Below are positions 15,173 to 36,900 of a stretch of DNA of 64,000 bases, one piece after another. A program made the translations under genes and the position numbers. This stretch comes from Mansonella perstans (lineage: Eukaryota; Nematoda; Chromadorea; Rhabditida; Onchocercidae): assembly GCA_037074765.1 (NCBI GenBank), contig JBAMDO010000001.1, positions 310,001-374,000 on the forward strand, read 5' to 3'. The notes beneath the pieces were generated by a model. That model searched no databases. It saw nothing but the letters and a program-made list of their open reading frames with translations, and was not told where the DNA came from. How positions within the stretch are numbered: position 1 is the first letter of the stretch; every line of letters starts with the position of its first letter.

Positions 15173-16547
15173 AAAAGTACGACTTTAACCAAAATTCAGA
15201 AAAACAAATTTTTTCAGATCATTATTTAATTCACTTTGATTTATTTCAAAAACTAGTGTAGTTCAAAAATAAATAAAATTCATAAGCGATAAATAATAAA
15301 ACGGTACCATATAGTTTGAGTTGTTAATTAAAAAAAGCTTATGCAACTTTTGCAAAGTTTCAAAGTGCTTAATTCCAATTGTCCAAGTGCCTAAATGGCA
15401 ATAAATGAGTATTATTAATTTCTATCTCGTCGAATAATTCTTCTTTTCAATTAGTAGTTACGAAAAAATATTAGTAATAAGCATTACAAATGGCATTTTG
15501 TTATGAGACATGTAATGCAACTACTAATTGTAGATTCATTTGCTTAATTATTCATTATCTAATTCAAACTGTCAAATTATACAAATCCAAAAAGCAACTT
15601 TTATTTCCCATCAACTTATCAAGTTTTTTTTTCTCCCTCACATTTTGGACTGAAACTATTGTTTTTTAAAGTAAATTCTTAATGCTTTGAAAAGTTATAA
15701 CGACCATTTAAAAAACAAACTACTTACATTTTATCACAAAAGTAAACTAAAAACTTGGAAAAAAATCTGTAAAACAAAAGTTTTATACATTAATTAAATT
15801 AGTAATTGTTCCTCAAAGAAAAAATGTTCATATTAGCAAATAAAAGATTAGTAATTTAAAAAACAATTGGTAATTAAGTGGAAATACAAAATGCACAAAT
15901 GTGATGGATTGACTGTCACTTATTGGTTTTGAAATATATGTTAGTGAAGATGAATGTACTTCCACTGCAGATATTTATCTTTCATTCATTCGTATCTCTA
16001 ACATTCGAAAGCCATCATAATTGTCTTCATTAATTCAACTTTAATCCAAAAATCATTTGTAAAATTTTATTTTAAAATTATTACTTTAACTTTTCTATCA
16101 GCCAAATCAATTTGTAATTGATTTGAATAAATTTAGCTGATTTCATTTCATTTCTTTTTCTTCGCTATTTCAAAGATTTCAGAAAGTTTCTCCATTTAAT
16201 TTTTTAAACTCAAGCAGCTTTTATTTAATGCTATAAAATGCTTACGAAATGTTAAATTTCATTAAGATGGATGTAATTAATTGCATTACAACTTAATTGT
16301 TCAAACCAATTGTTCAAACTGTCCTTTTCATTTGTTTACAGCGCGTTCTGTGCTGGAACAATAAATTGCAATTTTTGGTTTTTTCGTGCTAAATTGTTGC
16401 CATTAAACATTAACTTTAAATTTCGTGAAATATAGGACTTAATTAATATGAAGGGAATTATGCGAAAATCTCCTCAACTTTTAATGAAATTTAACATTAG
16501 CAAATTTACCTATCTTGATAAATGTTAAGCAAATAAATATATTTTTA

Positions 16548-16660
16548 TTTTTTCCCATTCACAACAAAATACATCGAAAAGAAGAAAGAGAAATTGAAAG
16601 TTTTTTCCCATTCATAAAAAAAGTAAAAATACATCGAAAAGAAGAAAGAGAAATTGAAAG
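16548..16660 (+). repeat. Tandem duplication, about 60-bp unit
   Basis: Two adjacent copies (about 16548-16600 and 16601-16660) both begin TTTTTTCCCATTCA. They share a perfect 34-bp core (16567-16600 and 16627-16660) and differ by a short A-rich insertion in the second copy. The near identity implies a recent event. Confidence 0.9.
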
Positions 16661-17150
16661 CAGAAGAAGTTGAAATATTTAGTCATTGGATAATAGAGTT
16701 TTCAAATTCCGGTGACATCAATAACTATTAATTGTCTTTGAATAAGCATTTTTTTTCTGAAAGAGTAAACGCTATTTCTGAGCTTTCAAAGAGACAAATA
16801 CTATGTTTCACTCTTTATTCTTTTGCATGTCTTTCGCAGTTTCTTCCAAGAAAAATATAACAGAAACAAATTTAAAAAGTAAAAGTGGAAATGAGAGATC
16901 AAAATGAAAGATAAATTTAGATGGCTTAATTACATTGTTTTTAATTGCTTCGCTTCGTGCGAGAGTGGAAATCTTAAGGCGATTAACTTGCTAAATAAAC
17001 AATTAAATTCCAAGTAGTATCTTTTTATTGCTAAAGTTAATGTTCTTCGTTAAATCACAAATCTCCACCATTAAATGTGACGCAATTTGCCATCAATTAG
17101 AAATGTTTAATTGATTAAATTTCGAGTCTTCTTGAAATTTTACAACTTTT

Positions 17151-17605
17151 ATTTTTCGATGACGACTAGTTTATATTGTTTTGTGTCTTTGACATCGTAT
17201 TTTTCATTGCTTTCAAAATATTAAAATTATTGAATAAATCTGATCGATCATTTCTTATGTAATTAAACGAATGAAATTAAATTAAAAATGACGTTTGAAA
17301 AAATTTGTTATCAACGAAAATTAGCCGAAAAATTTGTCTCTTTTCTAAAAGTTTGTCTCTTTAATAGCAAAACTGGTATTGAATTCTAATGAAACACGAC
17401 AATTAATTTTCCAGTAGATTAAAAATTAGTTAAACATTTACTTTAAGCAAATGTCCCAAAATATTTGCAATTAATGTAGAAAAATCTTTTAATTTTAAAT
17501 TCATTTTTAATTAATTTAATAAACTTCTTAATGGTATTTTTCGATGACGATTAGTTTATATTCTTTTGTATCTTTGTTACTGTGACATAATATTCCTTAT
17601 TGATG
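17151..17605 (+). repeat. Diverged direct repeat pair about 385 bp apart
   Basis: 17151-17215 and 17535-17600 share the motif TTTTTCGATGACGA followed by TAGTTTATATT and TTTTGT.TCTTTG. This is an old local duplication or two copies of a small dispersed repeat. Confidence 0.7.
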
Positions 17606-18644
17606 TGCTATTGTTGATTTTAAAGTGATTAGCATCTCATTTTTCAACTCATTTTTTTCAATGTTATTGAACTGAACAGAGCAGATGCAAAAATGAAAGA
17701 AATGTACAAATTTTTTCAGTAGTATGTCAGCTTTTCATACTGTAATATATTTTTCTTGTATTTTGTTAACTTTGAAAAGATTTCATCCTTTAATTGAAGT
17801 TTTATATAGATTAGACAGTTGATAGCAATTAACAGATGTCAAATCAATGCTGAATGAACGAACTCATAAACTATTCGTTTGTTTCTCATATCAACTCTAT
17901 GTCGTTAACTTATTAATTTGTTTGAAATTTTCTGACAACCACTTAATGGTTGTTGCTTCATAGAATTATAGATTGATTAAAGTGACCAAACTGAATAAAA
18001 TGAGAATGAGAAGTTAAATAGTATTTGGCCATAAAGTGATTATTCCTATCAAATATGTAACCATGCTGTTTAAGAGACGATATCCATAAGTACAGTATTT
18101 GAAGCGAGTATTTCGTAAGCATGATATTTGAGAGTTTGTATTAATTGAAAGATGAAATTCAATGGACAGTACAATTTAGGAAGGGATTGAATTGAAAACA
18201 TTTAGTGAGGGTGTTCGGCTGACGAGCAACTGTTGCAATTGATGGAGTCATTTATTGGAAAAAGTTTAAAACAGCGACAAATGCATTTACTTCTTGTTAT
18301 TCTTTCATTTTGCTTTACATGAATTTTTCGAAAATATTCGATTTTTATGCGTGCTTTACTTTTTTCGTTTCTTTCTTTCCTAACTTTGTTTTAAAGTTCG
18401 AAAATCTATGAAGGGCAAGCGAAGGATAAAAAATTGAAAGTTTACGAAGGAAACTAAACAATCAGTTCAGTTGACGATTTTGTTTCAGAATAATAACAAA
18501 TCATTATTATTTCAAATTGGATTACATGATTTTATTGATACTCCAGAGGAAATTTCAAATTTCATTTTTTAAATAATTGTTTTATCCAAGTTAATATTTG
18601 CTGTCAATGTTATAACTCACTCTTCGCAACGGTATTATCAAGCA

Positions 18645-28548
<9,904 letters not shown>

Positions 28549-29234
28549 TATACAGAAACTGATTCTTTGTTATGAAAAAATGTCCTTAGTTAATGAATAC
28601 ATGTGTTGGTAATGAAAGATTGAAAAGAAAACGCGGAAATACCACAAAGTACAAGGAAATGAAGAAAAAAATACAAATTTTTGTTATCATGAAAATGCGA
28701 GCAAAAAAAAAAAAACTGATGAAGTTTCCAGAAAATGCGAATTCATCAAGCTATTGATGAATTTATTCATTTAAAATTTACAATTATGAATCATAGACAA
28801 TTTACATATATATCTTTGGAGCATTCAACCCCACTATTACTATTACAGTTTTATTAGGAACTGGAATAAAAATTCAAATCTAATAATGCAGAACGATGAA
28901 CTTTGCAATTACTCGCAAAACAATGCGCTGAGTAAGAGAATAGTTTCGATAAATTAGCTTCTGAAATAATGGAGTTGCTGTTACAAAAAATGAATAAATT
29001 AATAGTTCAAAGATTACTTACATTTTGCAGATTTTATTTGTTTGATAATTACCGTTACTTATTTGTTTACTTACCAACCACAATTTTATTTCTCATTCTT
29101 CATGTTTTGTTTTTTCCATTCATTTCATTAACTATTTTCATTAACTAGAAAAATTTTTAGCGGAAAATTTCAACAGAAGTTATTTCTTTAATAACTGAGC
29201 ACAGATTAGTATCGATTAAAGCAAAATAGTCTAA
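28549..29234. other. Convergent 3' intergenic gap
   Basis: This 0.69 kb lies between the stop codons of the TRPC gene (+) and the scramblase gene (-) and should hold both 3' UTRs. An AATAAA hexamer occurs near 28864 on the + strand. No exon is supported. Confidence 0.6.
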
Positions 29235-31728
29235 TTATGCTGATGCGATAAAAATATAAGCATGAAACTTACACTTAAAATTAGCGATAAGAAAAAGTGC
29301 TCCGAGAAGAAGCATTTTGTCCCTCGCAATGATATTTCGTGGAACTAAAGTGGAACAATTATTTTTTTCAAACCATTATTTTAGAATGCAGGAAATGCTG
29401 GATTCTTTATCCGTAAGAAAAGTAATTTAAGCTATTCATCGGAAAATTCAAATAAAGGAGAAATGATGGAAATCTGTTAACATGAGATATTGAAGTTCTC
29501 AATAGTTGTAATGTTATCATTTGTTTCTGCCCATTTTTTTATGATAATACCAATAAGAATATTCTTATCTGCTGATATCACCTAAAATTAGCATAATAGC
29601 CGTAGAGTTTATTATACAATTTTAAAGCAGTGTTTACTAGTTGTCTTCTTAAATTTAATTTTTAATTTGCAATTAAATTGCAAATCAAGCTAAATTTTCA
29701 GGAACCTCTATTTCAGTATTCCTTTTTCCTGTCAGACTGTTCGAGAATATGGTTATTATATCATATCAATAATCCGTTAAACTGTTAGCAGTGAAAAAAT
29801 GAAAAAATGTACTTCATACTGTATATCACAGCAACGACAAGCAAAGCAGCTAAAGTTACTGGTAGAACCAATAATGAAATATTTCGGATTCCCCTTTACG
29901 TCCTCTACTTGATAGTATGGTCTGATGAGACTAATTTGCCGAATAACTGCGCCTATAACTGACTCAGTACCGTAATTATTCCTTGAAGAGAAAAGTAATA
30001 AAATAATGAATTATAATATTTTGTGATTTTGTTTTTTCTCAATTGTCCGTTTGTTAAAAAATGTTTTGAATTCAAAATTACCTTGTATGCTTAACTTCTA
30101 AATTTTATCATAAGCATTTTAAAATCTGATTTCAGCATCAAATAAACAGACCAATTACAACTCCTGGAGGTGATTCAATTATTATCTGATGAGATTGATT
30201 GCCCGAAAATATGCAACTTAGTGGATAACTACCACATCGACCACAAAAAAAATTTGAACATATCAGCAACTTCGCCATTCTTATCACTTCCTGGATTGTA
30301 CAGTTCTAGCACAGTACAAAAAAATATCACACTACATAAAGTCAATAGGATTAAGTACGCAGATAAAGGTTGCTGGTGCCAACAATTAAATTAACATGTA
30401 TTTAAGTTAGAATAATGCAAAAACAATTTTTTTTAAACTGATCATTAAGTATCGATTCGCTTTCTCGAAATATATCGATAATTTATTGCAACTTTAATTA
30501 AAGATATTTTAATAAATACGAATGCCTTTCAGGACAAATGAGGACTTAGGTCTTACTCTTCCTCTAGCAGTGGTGAAATGCAACTGAGAATATTCTGTAG
30601 TTTTACAATTACATTGACACATATTATTTGATGTTTCAAATACATGGTAAATCTGAAGAAAAAAAAATGAATTAAGAACTCGCTGCTGTCCTTCTTAACC
30701 TCCAAAAAAAGAGCATATCAGCAACAACATGGTTGAGCAATTCAAAAAACCCATCCTTACGATGACTGCCGATATTACGGTACTGGTGAAATAAGAAATA
30801 TGTTACCCGCAGTATCTTGTGATTTAATATAAAAAAATCCCTACTCATAGCACTTGTATGAATATCTTCTTAGCGAACAAAAGAAAAGAAACAAAAATTG
30901 ATGGATTAAATGAAAAAAATACCAAATTTCCTTCTATATCTTGGACAACATATCGATTCTTGTGAAGAAAATCAAGAAATGTGTTAATTGCATTTGAGTA
31001 CTACAATGAAACATATAACAAATGACAATTTTTAATTCAGATTTTATTAAATTTACCAATTCAAACTTTATTTGCTACATGCTAACGTTGCTTTTTCTTT
31101 TTTTTTCATTATCCAAAAATTATATCTTTTTCAAAGTAGTTATTTAACAATAAAAAATTTCTATATGACTAATTTCGAAAAATTTTTAACAAATAATTTT
31201 CGAAAAATTTAGAAGCTAGAAATGAAAATGATAACCTGCCGAATGTAAAATTGTTTGAATGGTTCAAGTCTTAATGAGTCCTTATGTTTATTTATTGATA
31301 AATGATCATCAGAAACATCTTGCTCTCCTTTCTCCTCTAAATGTATTGTTGTATATGAATAACCATCAAATAAAATATATTGAAATACGGACAAGAGTTA
31401 TACCATTTCTACTAGTTGTAATCGTTTGATCATTGACCAAATTTGAGATTTTAGCATTTTTGAAAAAGTTCATTTGTGAATACGGTTGTTTGGTGATAGG
31501 TGAAAATGCCTCAAAATATTCGGATTGAGAATTTGAATTTTCGCTTTCTGGAAAATATTCCATATCTGTATCATTCCCAAATTTACTTCCAACTTCATTA
31601 TTTTCTTTCTTATGCCGCCTTTCTGCAATTAAAATTTTATTTTCTATAATAAAGGATGTTGTACTGAAACTATCAAATAACCAGAATTGATTATAATTCT
31701 GTCCTTTTCTGTATGAATCAAAATCCAT
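29235..31728 (-). CDS. Phospholipid scramblase (PLSCR family), eight exons, 367 aa
   Basis: A membrane-associated protein of the phospholipid scramblase family, linked to transbilayer lipid movement and phosphatidylserine exposure; nematode members are called scrm genes. Exons in transcription order: 31404-31728, 31236-31336, 30923-31000, 30557-30652, 30152-30305, 29813-29952, 29482-29581, 29235-29344, with matching phases. Residues 1-140 are hydrophilic and low in complexity. The core begins near 143 (NTFLDFLHKNRYVVQDIEGN) and continues through a Cys-rich patch, CSNFFCGRCGSYPLSC, at the place of the palmitoylated Cys cluster of human PLSCR1. Then come IIIESPPGVVIGAVIRQ, a second Cys patch (CFACRCCDIQYE), ILIGIIIKKWAE and the C-terminal hydrophobic KMLLLGALFLIANFK. 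The segment matching the reported Ca2+-binding loop lacks most of its acidic residues. The last exon could splice on at a GTAAGT after KFKC, but the core is complete without it. The gene is divergent from the AN1 gene. Confidence 0.88.
29665..29685. repeat. 21-bp perfect palindrome in scramblase intron
   Basis: The arms ATTTGCAATT and its reverse complement flank a central A, within intron 29582-29812. The arms contain ATTTGCAA, which resembles an octamer-type site, but no function is shown. Confidence 0.6.
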
Positions 31729-32691
31729 CTTTAATATGATTATTTGCTAACTATTACGAGAGAATAATGAATGATGCAGAAAGTAGCTCAATTATTAGGT
31801 ATGTAAACACTGAAAAACTTGAGGCAGCGTGGGAGATCAAGTGATGCAACCACGAAAAAGAAAGTGAAACAGAACAAAAAAAGGTCAAACAGTATCTTAT
31901 TGACCTTCAATCCGCACTGCTGCTCTCTTCGACATTCTTTAACCAAATGGCACCGTTGAAATTCAAACAACATTTATATATTAATGACTGCTGCCAATAA
32001 AATATAATTTATTTGAAATCTTTAATTGACATTTTTAACTTCGAAATTTACATTAGTGCAAGAAGACCTTTAGAATATATACGGCTTGACATAGGTATAT
32101 ATATATGAATGTCATTTCGGAGGAATTATATATATATATGCATATATGCCTGAATGCGATGGCGACACCCATTGGGCAAAAATCTGATAGAAATTTTGAC
32201 GACCATTATCTTTTCATTCAGTTTTTCTCTGTAGCTCAATATTTTCTAATCCATCTCAGTTTACCTACCAAACATTTCATCTTAAACCTTAACCTCTGAC
32301 CTCTGAACTTACCTTTATAATACAAGATTTCTGTGAAAGTTGACGACCTTTCCCCGTTTGCTGATCATCCATTATTTTTTATCTGGCAAAACTCGTTCAT
32401 ACGTTGTGCGAATATTTGCTTAATTCTGAGATGATTCATTATCGATGTGTTTTTTCGAGAGATTTCTGGAAGAATATTGCTGTAGTTCCGTATGCTATAG
32501 TATGGTATGTTGTTGCTATTGTTTCCTTTTGCTGAAGTCTGGGAAAACTTTTTCCTCGGGAATTATCGCTTAATTACCCGGTAATGATAAGTGATAAGTA
32601 CGTCTTAATTATGTAATTACCTGGAATTATTCTGAGCTCATTTGCTGTTATTTACGTGAAATATTTCTTTTTCAGATTAAAATATTATCAG
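31729..32691. other. Divergent promoter interval, scramblase / AIP-1
   Basis: 0.96 kb separates the two start codons, so both promoters probably lie here. Visible structure includes a TATATA run (32095-32150) and a cluster of AATTACC-type direct and inverted copies at about 32556-32630. Short open frames on both strands look accidental. Confidence 0.55.
32660..32675 (+). promoter_or_regulatory. Probable 3' splice acceptor just upstream of AIP-1 start
   Basis: ATATTTCTTTTTCAG sits 16 nt before the ATG at 32692. There is no obvious cis donor close by, so it fits a spliced-leader trans-splice acceptor or the end of a 5' UTR intron. Confidence 0.5.
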
Positions 32692-34818
32692 ATGGCAGAA
32701 TTTCCTGGTTTTGGTCGTCATTGTAACTCAATCGGCTGTAATTTATTAGGTAAATTTCTTAAGTATCATGTGTAAATTTCAAGCGTTGCACTGGAATCTG
32801 AAGTTGATAGCATCTAACGTAGTGATAGCATCTTACTTCATTAGACATTATCGATAGGTAGATCACGTAAGTGTTGGGTCACTTCTAGCAGGTACGTCAC
32901 TTTGAGTTGCACTTTTCTTTCGTGTTACGTCTTATTTATGTAGTTTAGTTAGAACAATTCATTATTATCTAATGAGTTAACTCCAAATTTAATAGCAATT
33001 ATAACTTGAAGAGAAATTGTCTCAGTCTAGTACGACATTACTTCCTTTATTAAATTTAAAGTATCGAACTTGTTCAAATTTATCCTACAGTATCTAAGTG
33101 AATAATCTAGTGTTACTGTAGAATATGTTGACGAATGTAATGATACGTTCAAAATCAATTATTGTTAGGACTTTTTGCTCTCAGCATTATGGATGTTTTG
33201 TTTTATTGTAAAATTTTCATCTATATCGTAAATTCTTACTTATGATCCTTATAATTTTTAGATTTTCTTCCTATTCGATGTGATGCGTGCAAAAAAGATT
33301 TTTGTAGTTCACACTATTTGTATGATGCACATTGTTGTCAATCTTCATATAAAAAGGTATCGTTTTGTCTTTATTATAACTGAAATTGAATTTTAAAAAA
33401 TCTTAAATGAATTCTACTTCCATCATCTATTAATTTGCATGCGTGAGGGAAGATTTTTGAAAATTAGCAACCAGTTTTCGTTGAATTTTCAGGATATGCA
33501 GGTACCCATATGCCCATTGTGCAGTAAGCCAATTCCAGTAGCACGAGGAGAACGTCCAGACAAGCATGTAAACGATCATATCGATTCAAATTGTAAATCA
33601 AATCCTGCGATTGCATTAAAAGGGAAAATTTATACATATCATTGCTCGCAACGAAGTTGTAAAAAAAGAGAGGTATTTCCTAAACTTTTCTCCAGAAAAA
33701 TTTCTGGTAGTATCATGTTCAGTCCAAAAAAAAATTACTGGTCGAAATTCATGTTATTTTCGTTTATTTTTTTCTTTCCGTAGTTGATCATTTTGGTCTA
33801 TGCCAATTTCTGCGTATGCCAAATTATTATCTTAATAGTAATCAGCAAGTTATAAGTTATTAGAAACAAATAAAAGATACAAATGACTTAACAGTTGTGA
33901 AAATCTTTTTTCCTTATATTTAAAGATTTGCATGGTACTTGACAAACAATGCTAATAGTCGACCATCAAACAAAATGAACTGAAAACACGTTTCAGCTTG
34001 TTTCTATTAAGTGTAATCAGTGCGGGCGAAATTTTTGCCTAAAGCATCGGTTTCCTGGCGATCATGATTGCATGGAAGTGGAAAATAAAAGATCACTCTC
34101 AAATACAGCGTATGTTCCATAACCATTCCTAGCTTATTTATTTAACGCTGATTTTTTCTTGATCAGACATTCGTGAATTATTAAGGACAGATTTGCGTCA
34201 AATTGATTAATATGTCATAACGGTTATAGATTAGCCGCACTGCGGCGCAACAAAAAAAATTATCGTGATGAATCAGCCGTGGAAGAATCAAGCAACAGTA
34301 TTCCATTAATGGTTAATTCAGTGTTATGTTTATTTTTTGTTCAAAGAAATTTTGTCCTGTACTATTTCATTGCTTTTTCTAAGATAATTTGTAAAATTGA
34401 AGACATTTCATTGCTCTTATTGGAGCCATTCGCATCATATTTTTAGTCGGAAGACGAAGCACTAACGCGGGCGCTGCAGGAACTGCTAAATAACTCCGAT
34501 GAATATATGACTCTAGAAGAACGCGACAGAGCTATTGCAGAAGAAATGCAAAGAATGGAATATCAGTAAGTTGTTAAAGTTTTTTTTTCCTAGCTTGAAA
34601 TAAATTTGAAGTTAACTTCATTTAATATTTCAAACAGTTTAATGAATATCTTGATGAAAACTATTTTAATATGTCGTTGAAAATGTTGTCAGTATTCAGC
34701 AGGAATTTCTAAGCATTTTTAATTGTTTGTAAATTTAAGTCGTTAGTTTTTCAGGCAGAATTTGCGAGAGCAGCAAGTTCCAGCTAATTCAAGTCATGAA
34801 AGATGCATTATTTCATAG
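32692..34818 (+). CDS. aip-1: AN1-type zinc-finger protein, AIP-1/ZFAND2B (AIRAPL) type, seven exons, 236 aa
   Basis: A proteasome- and p97-associated stress protein family, in which arsenite-inducible AIRAP/AIRAPL and C. elegans AIP-1 support proteostasis. Exons: 32692-32749, 33262-33356, 33493-33672, 33997-34109, 34230-34311, 34447-34565, 34755-34818, all phase-consistent. AN1 finger one has C11, C16, C26, C29, C34, H37, H43 and C45, with the signature DFLPIRCDACKKDFCSSH. A linker with CPLCSKPIPVARGERPD follows. AN1 finger two runs YHCSQRSCKKRE...SIKCNQCGRNFCLKHRFPGDHDC. A ubiquitin-interacting-motif-like helix, SEDEALTRALQELLNN, lies near residue 180. The protein ends RCIIS, a CaaX box whose final Ser favours farnesylation; AIRAPL is likewise tail-prenylated and ER-linked. 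Length fits AIRAPL (about 250 aa) rather than short AIRAP (about 145 aa). An AATAAA lies 104 nt after the stop. Confidence 0.93.
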
Positions 34819-36308
34819 TAAAGTTTTGAAATTTTTTCTGAAGTTATTTTTTTATCTTATTGCATCAGAAATCTTGTTTTTCTATTAAAAAAAGGAAGTC
34901 TGTTCCATGTGACGAAATGGCAAATAAAGCTTTTTGAATATTTCAGTGCCATAGACAAATTTCTATTTTTTAAATTTTCTGTGCTTTATTAATTTTTTTG
35001 TCGATTTTATCTTTTCTTACTTTATTGCTAAATTATTGGGCATTCTTTCGAATTTCCGATGTAGGATCACATCCGCTGCGACAACATATTTCATTTCTTT
35101 TTTAGAGATGAAGCTCTACGTATATATTTTTTTCTGCCATCATCTATATCTTTGTATGCCAGGTCTTATTCTTTATTCTTTCGCCGTGCACATTACTCAC
35201 TTATTTATTTTCCGCTTTTCTTATTTTTGGTAAATTTTTTCTATATATTATTAACGTGATCAGATTTTAATGTTAGTTAAAATTACACTTTCGATATTTG
35301 GAGTGGTGAGATTGAAATTACTTTTCGTTAATGTGCTACATTTCATTATGTCGAAAATGGAACAATAAATAGTATGTGTAGGAAAAAATATCGCCGAAAA
35401 GGAATCTCGGAACTCATTAAGAATGTTTTGAATAAATAATGCTGACATTAATAATTTGGAAAAATCTTATATAAAATTATGGTAGTCCTATTTTTCGTAT
35501 TGTAGAAGAAAAAAGTTATTTTTTTTTTCTTTTCCATTACTTAATTTATCTATTTTTCACTTATAATTGCAGATATTTAAAATTACAAATGCATTTGTAT
35601 TGAAATATTATCTATATATATATATATATATATAGAAGATTTTTTTTTATATAGAAGATTACAAAAAAAAAAAAAAGAAAAAAAAAAAACGTTATACTAG
35701 TAAGTAAAATATATAATATATATGTAAGAAAAAATCAGTTAATTAAAAAATTTTATATTAAATAAACTATGAAATTTTGTAACGTTAATAGAGAATGAAG
35801 GAATTGTTGAATTTAGTCGATTTTTCGTCTAACTTGAGTCTAATTTGACCAATGCCTTATGAAACGTAAGTTTCAGTAGATGACTAATCAGTTAAAAGTG
35901 AAATACCTATAACGTATAGACTAGGCGAGATATACGCTCTGTGTATGTGTGTGTGTGTTATGTGGTATGATTACAACGAACAATTGATATATCATATGTA
36001 AACCAATAATGCACGGTTGTGTGTTGGAAGTTTTATTATATTTTTATGGTATTGCAGATGAAAGTTTTCACTTTGAAACTTGTTATTTATATGCGAAGAA
36101 AAACGAAATGAAATCAAATGAACAAATGGCATAAATGAATAAAGACGATGATATTATTGTAATAGTACCAAGTTTTCCATCGTTGTTTGATATATTCATG
36201 CTAAAGTGTGTTTTTATTCTTTTTCACATATCTACCCGATTAATTCTGTTATCGTATATCTGCTTTTTCCTCAAAAACTATGCCATGCAGGTCTAAATTC
36301 AAATAAAC
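34819..36308. other. Intergenic, AIP-1 3' flank with microsatellites
   Basis: Contains the AIP-1 3' UTR, a (TA)n run near 35611-35634, an A-rich tract at 35661-35690 and a GT run near 35940-35960. No exon is supported. Confidence 0.6.
34923..34928 (+). terminator. AATAAA polyadenylation hexamer for AIP-1
   Basis: A canonical hexamer 104 nt downstream of the AIP-1 stop codon, within a normal nematode 3' UTR distance. Confidence 0.6.
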
Positions 36309-36900
36309 CTATAATGATGAAACCGCGAAATTATAATATAATGAAACTGGCGCATTATAATAGCTAAAATATACTTGATGTTGATTATCCAACATGGGCA
36401 ATCGAGTTATTGGCCCATTAATTGGTGACTTTGAATATCTATAGCTGATCGGGTGGTCCACACTTACGATGCATCTATCAGGTGTCTCTCCTTTCAACTT
36501 TCGATGGTAGTTTATGTGCCTACCATGGTTGTAACGGGTAACGGAGAATAAGGGTTCGACTCCGGAGAAGCTTGAAAAATGGCTACGATATGCGCAAATT
36601 GCCCACTGGTCGGGATGAGGAGATAATGACGAAAAATAACGAGATCCTTCTCATTAAAGCTGGTTATCGGGATCGGTACAATTTAAACCTGTCAACGAGG
36701 ATCTATGAGTAGATCAGCAAGTCTGGTGCTAGCAGCAACGATAATTCCAGCTCTCAAAATATGTGTCATCATTGATGCTGCTAAAAAGCTCATAATTTGG
36801 ATCTGTCTGATCCATCCATTGAGTGAAGACTGGGCTCCTAGGCTAATATTACCAGTTTTCTTACGTTATCTTGGCTGGGTGTATTTGATGGCCAGCAAAT
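36309..36900 (+). pseudogene. Decayed 18S rRNA 5' half
   Basis: Sequence of the small-subunit rRNA gene, same strand. Recognisable blocks are GATGAAACCGCGAA, GGCCCATTAATTGGTGAC, CAACTTTCGATGGTAGTTTA, CTACCATGGTTGTAACGGG, TGACGAAAAATAACGAGA, TACAATTTAAACC, GAGGATCTATGAG, AAGTCTGGTGC.AGCAGC, AATTCCAGCTCTCAAAAT and AAAAAGCTC. The V4 part (GGGCTCCTAGGCT, TTGGCTGGGTGT) fits filarial 18S as I remember it. Point changes are frequent, for example AGCAACGATAATTCC for the near-invariant AGCAGCCGCGGTAATTCC. At least one block is missing between the first and second motifs. The 3' half of 18S, both ITS regions and 5.8S are absent. Not functional. Confidence 0.9.

Larger units (their letters stand above)
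12246..18644. other. Intergenic region with small repeats
   Basis: No coding exon could be supported on either strand over this 6.4 kb between the orphan gene and the TRPC gene. It contains a GT microsatellite, a TATAACTAATTA array, a 60-bp duplication and a dispersed repeat pair, each listed separately. The 3' part presumably holds the TRPC promoter, and a missed 5' exon of that gene cannot be excluded. Confidence 0.5.

Noticed and set aside
30170..30394. 74-codon + strand open frame that looks protein-like
   Set aside because: It is the antisense shadow of scramblase exon 30152-30305 plus adjacent intron. The minus-strand reading matches the family (IIIESPPGVVIG).
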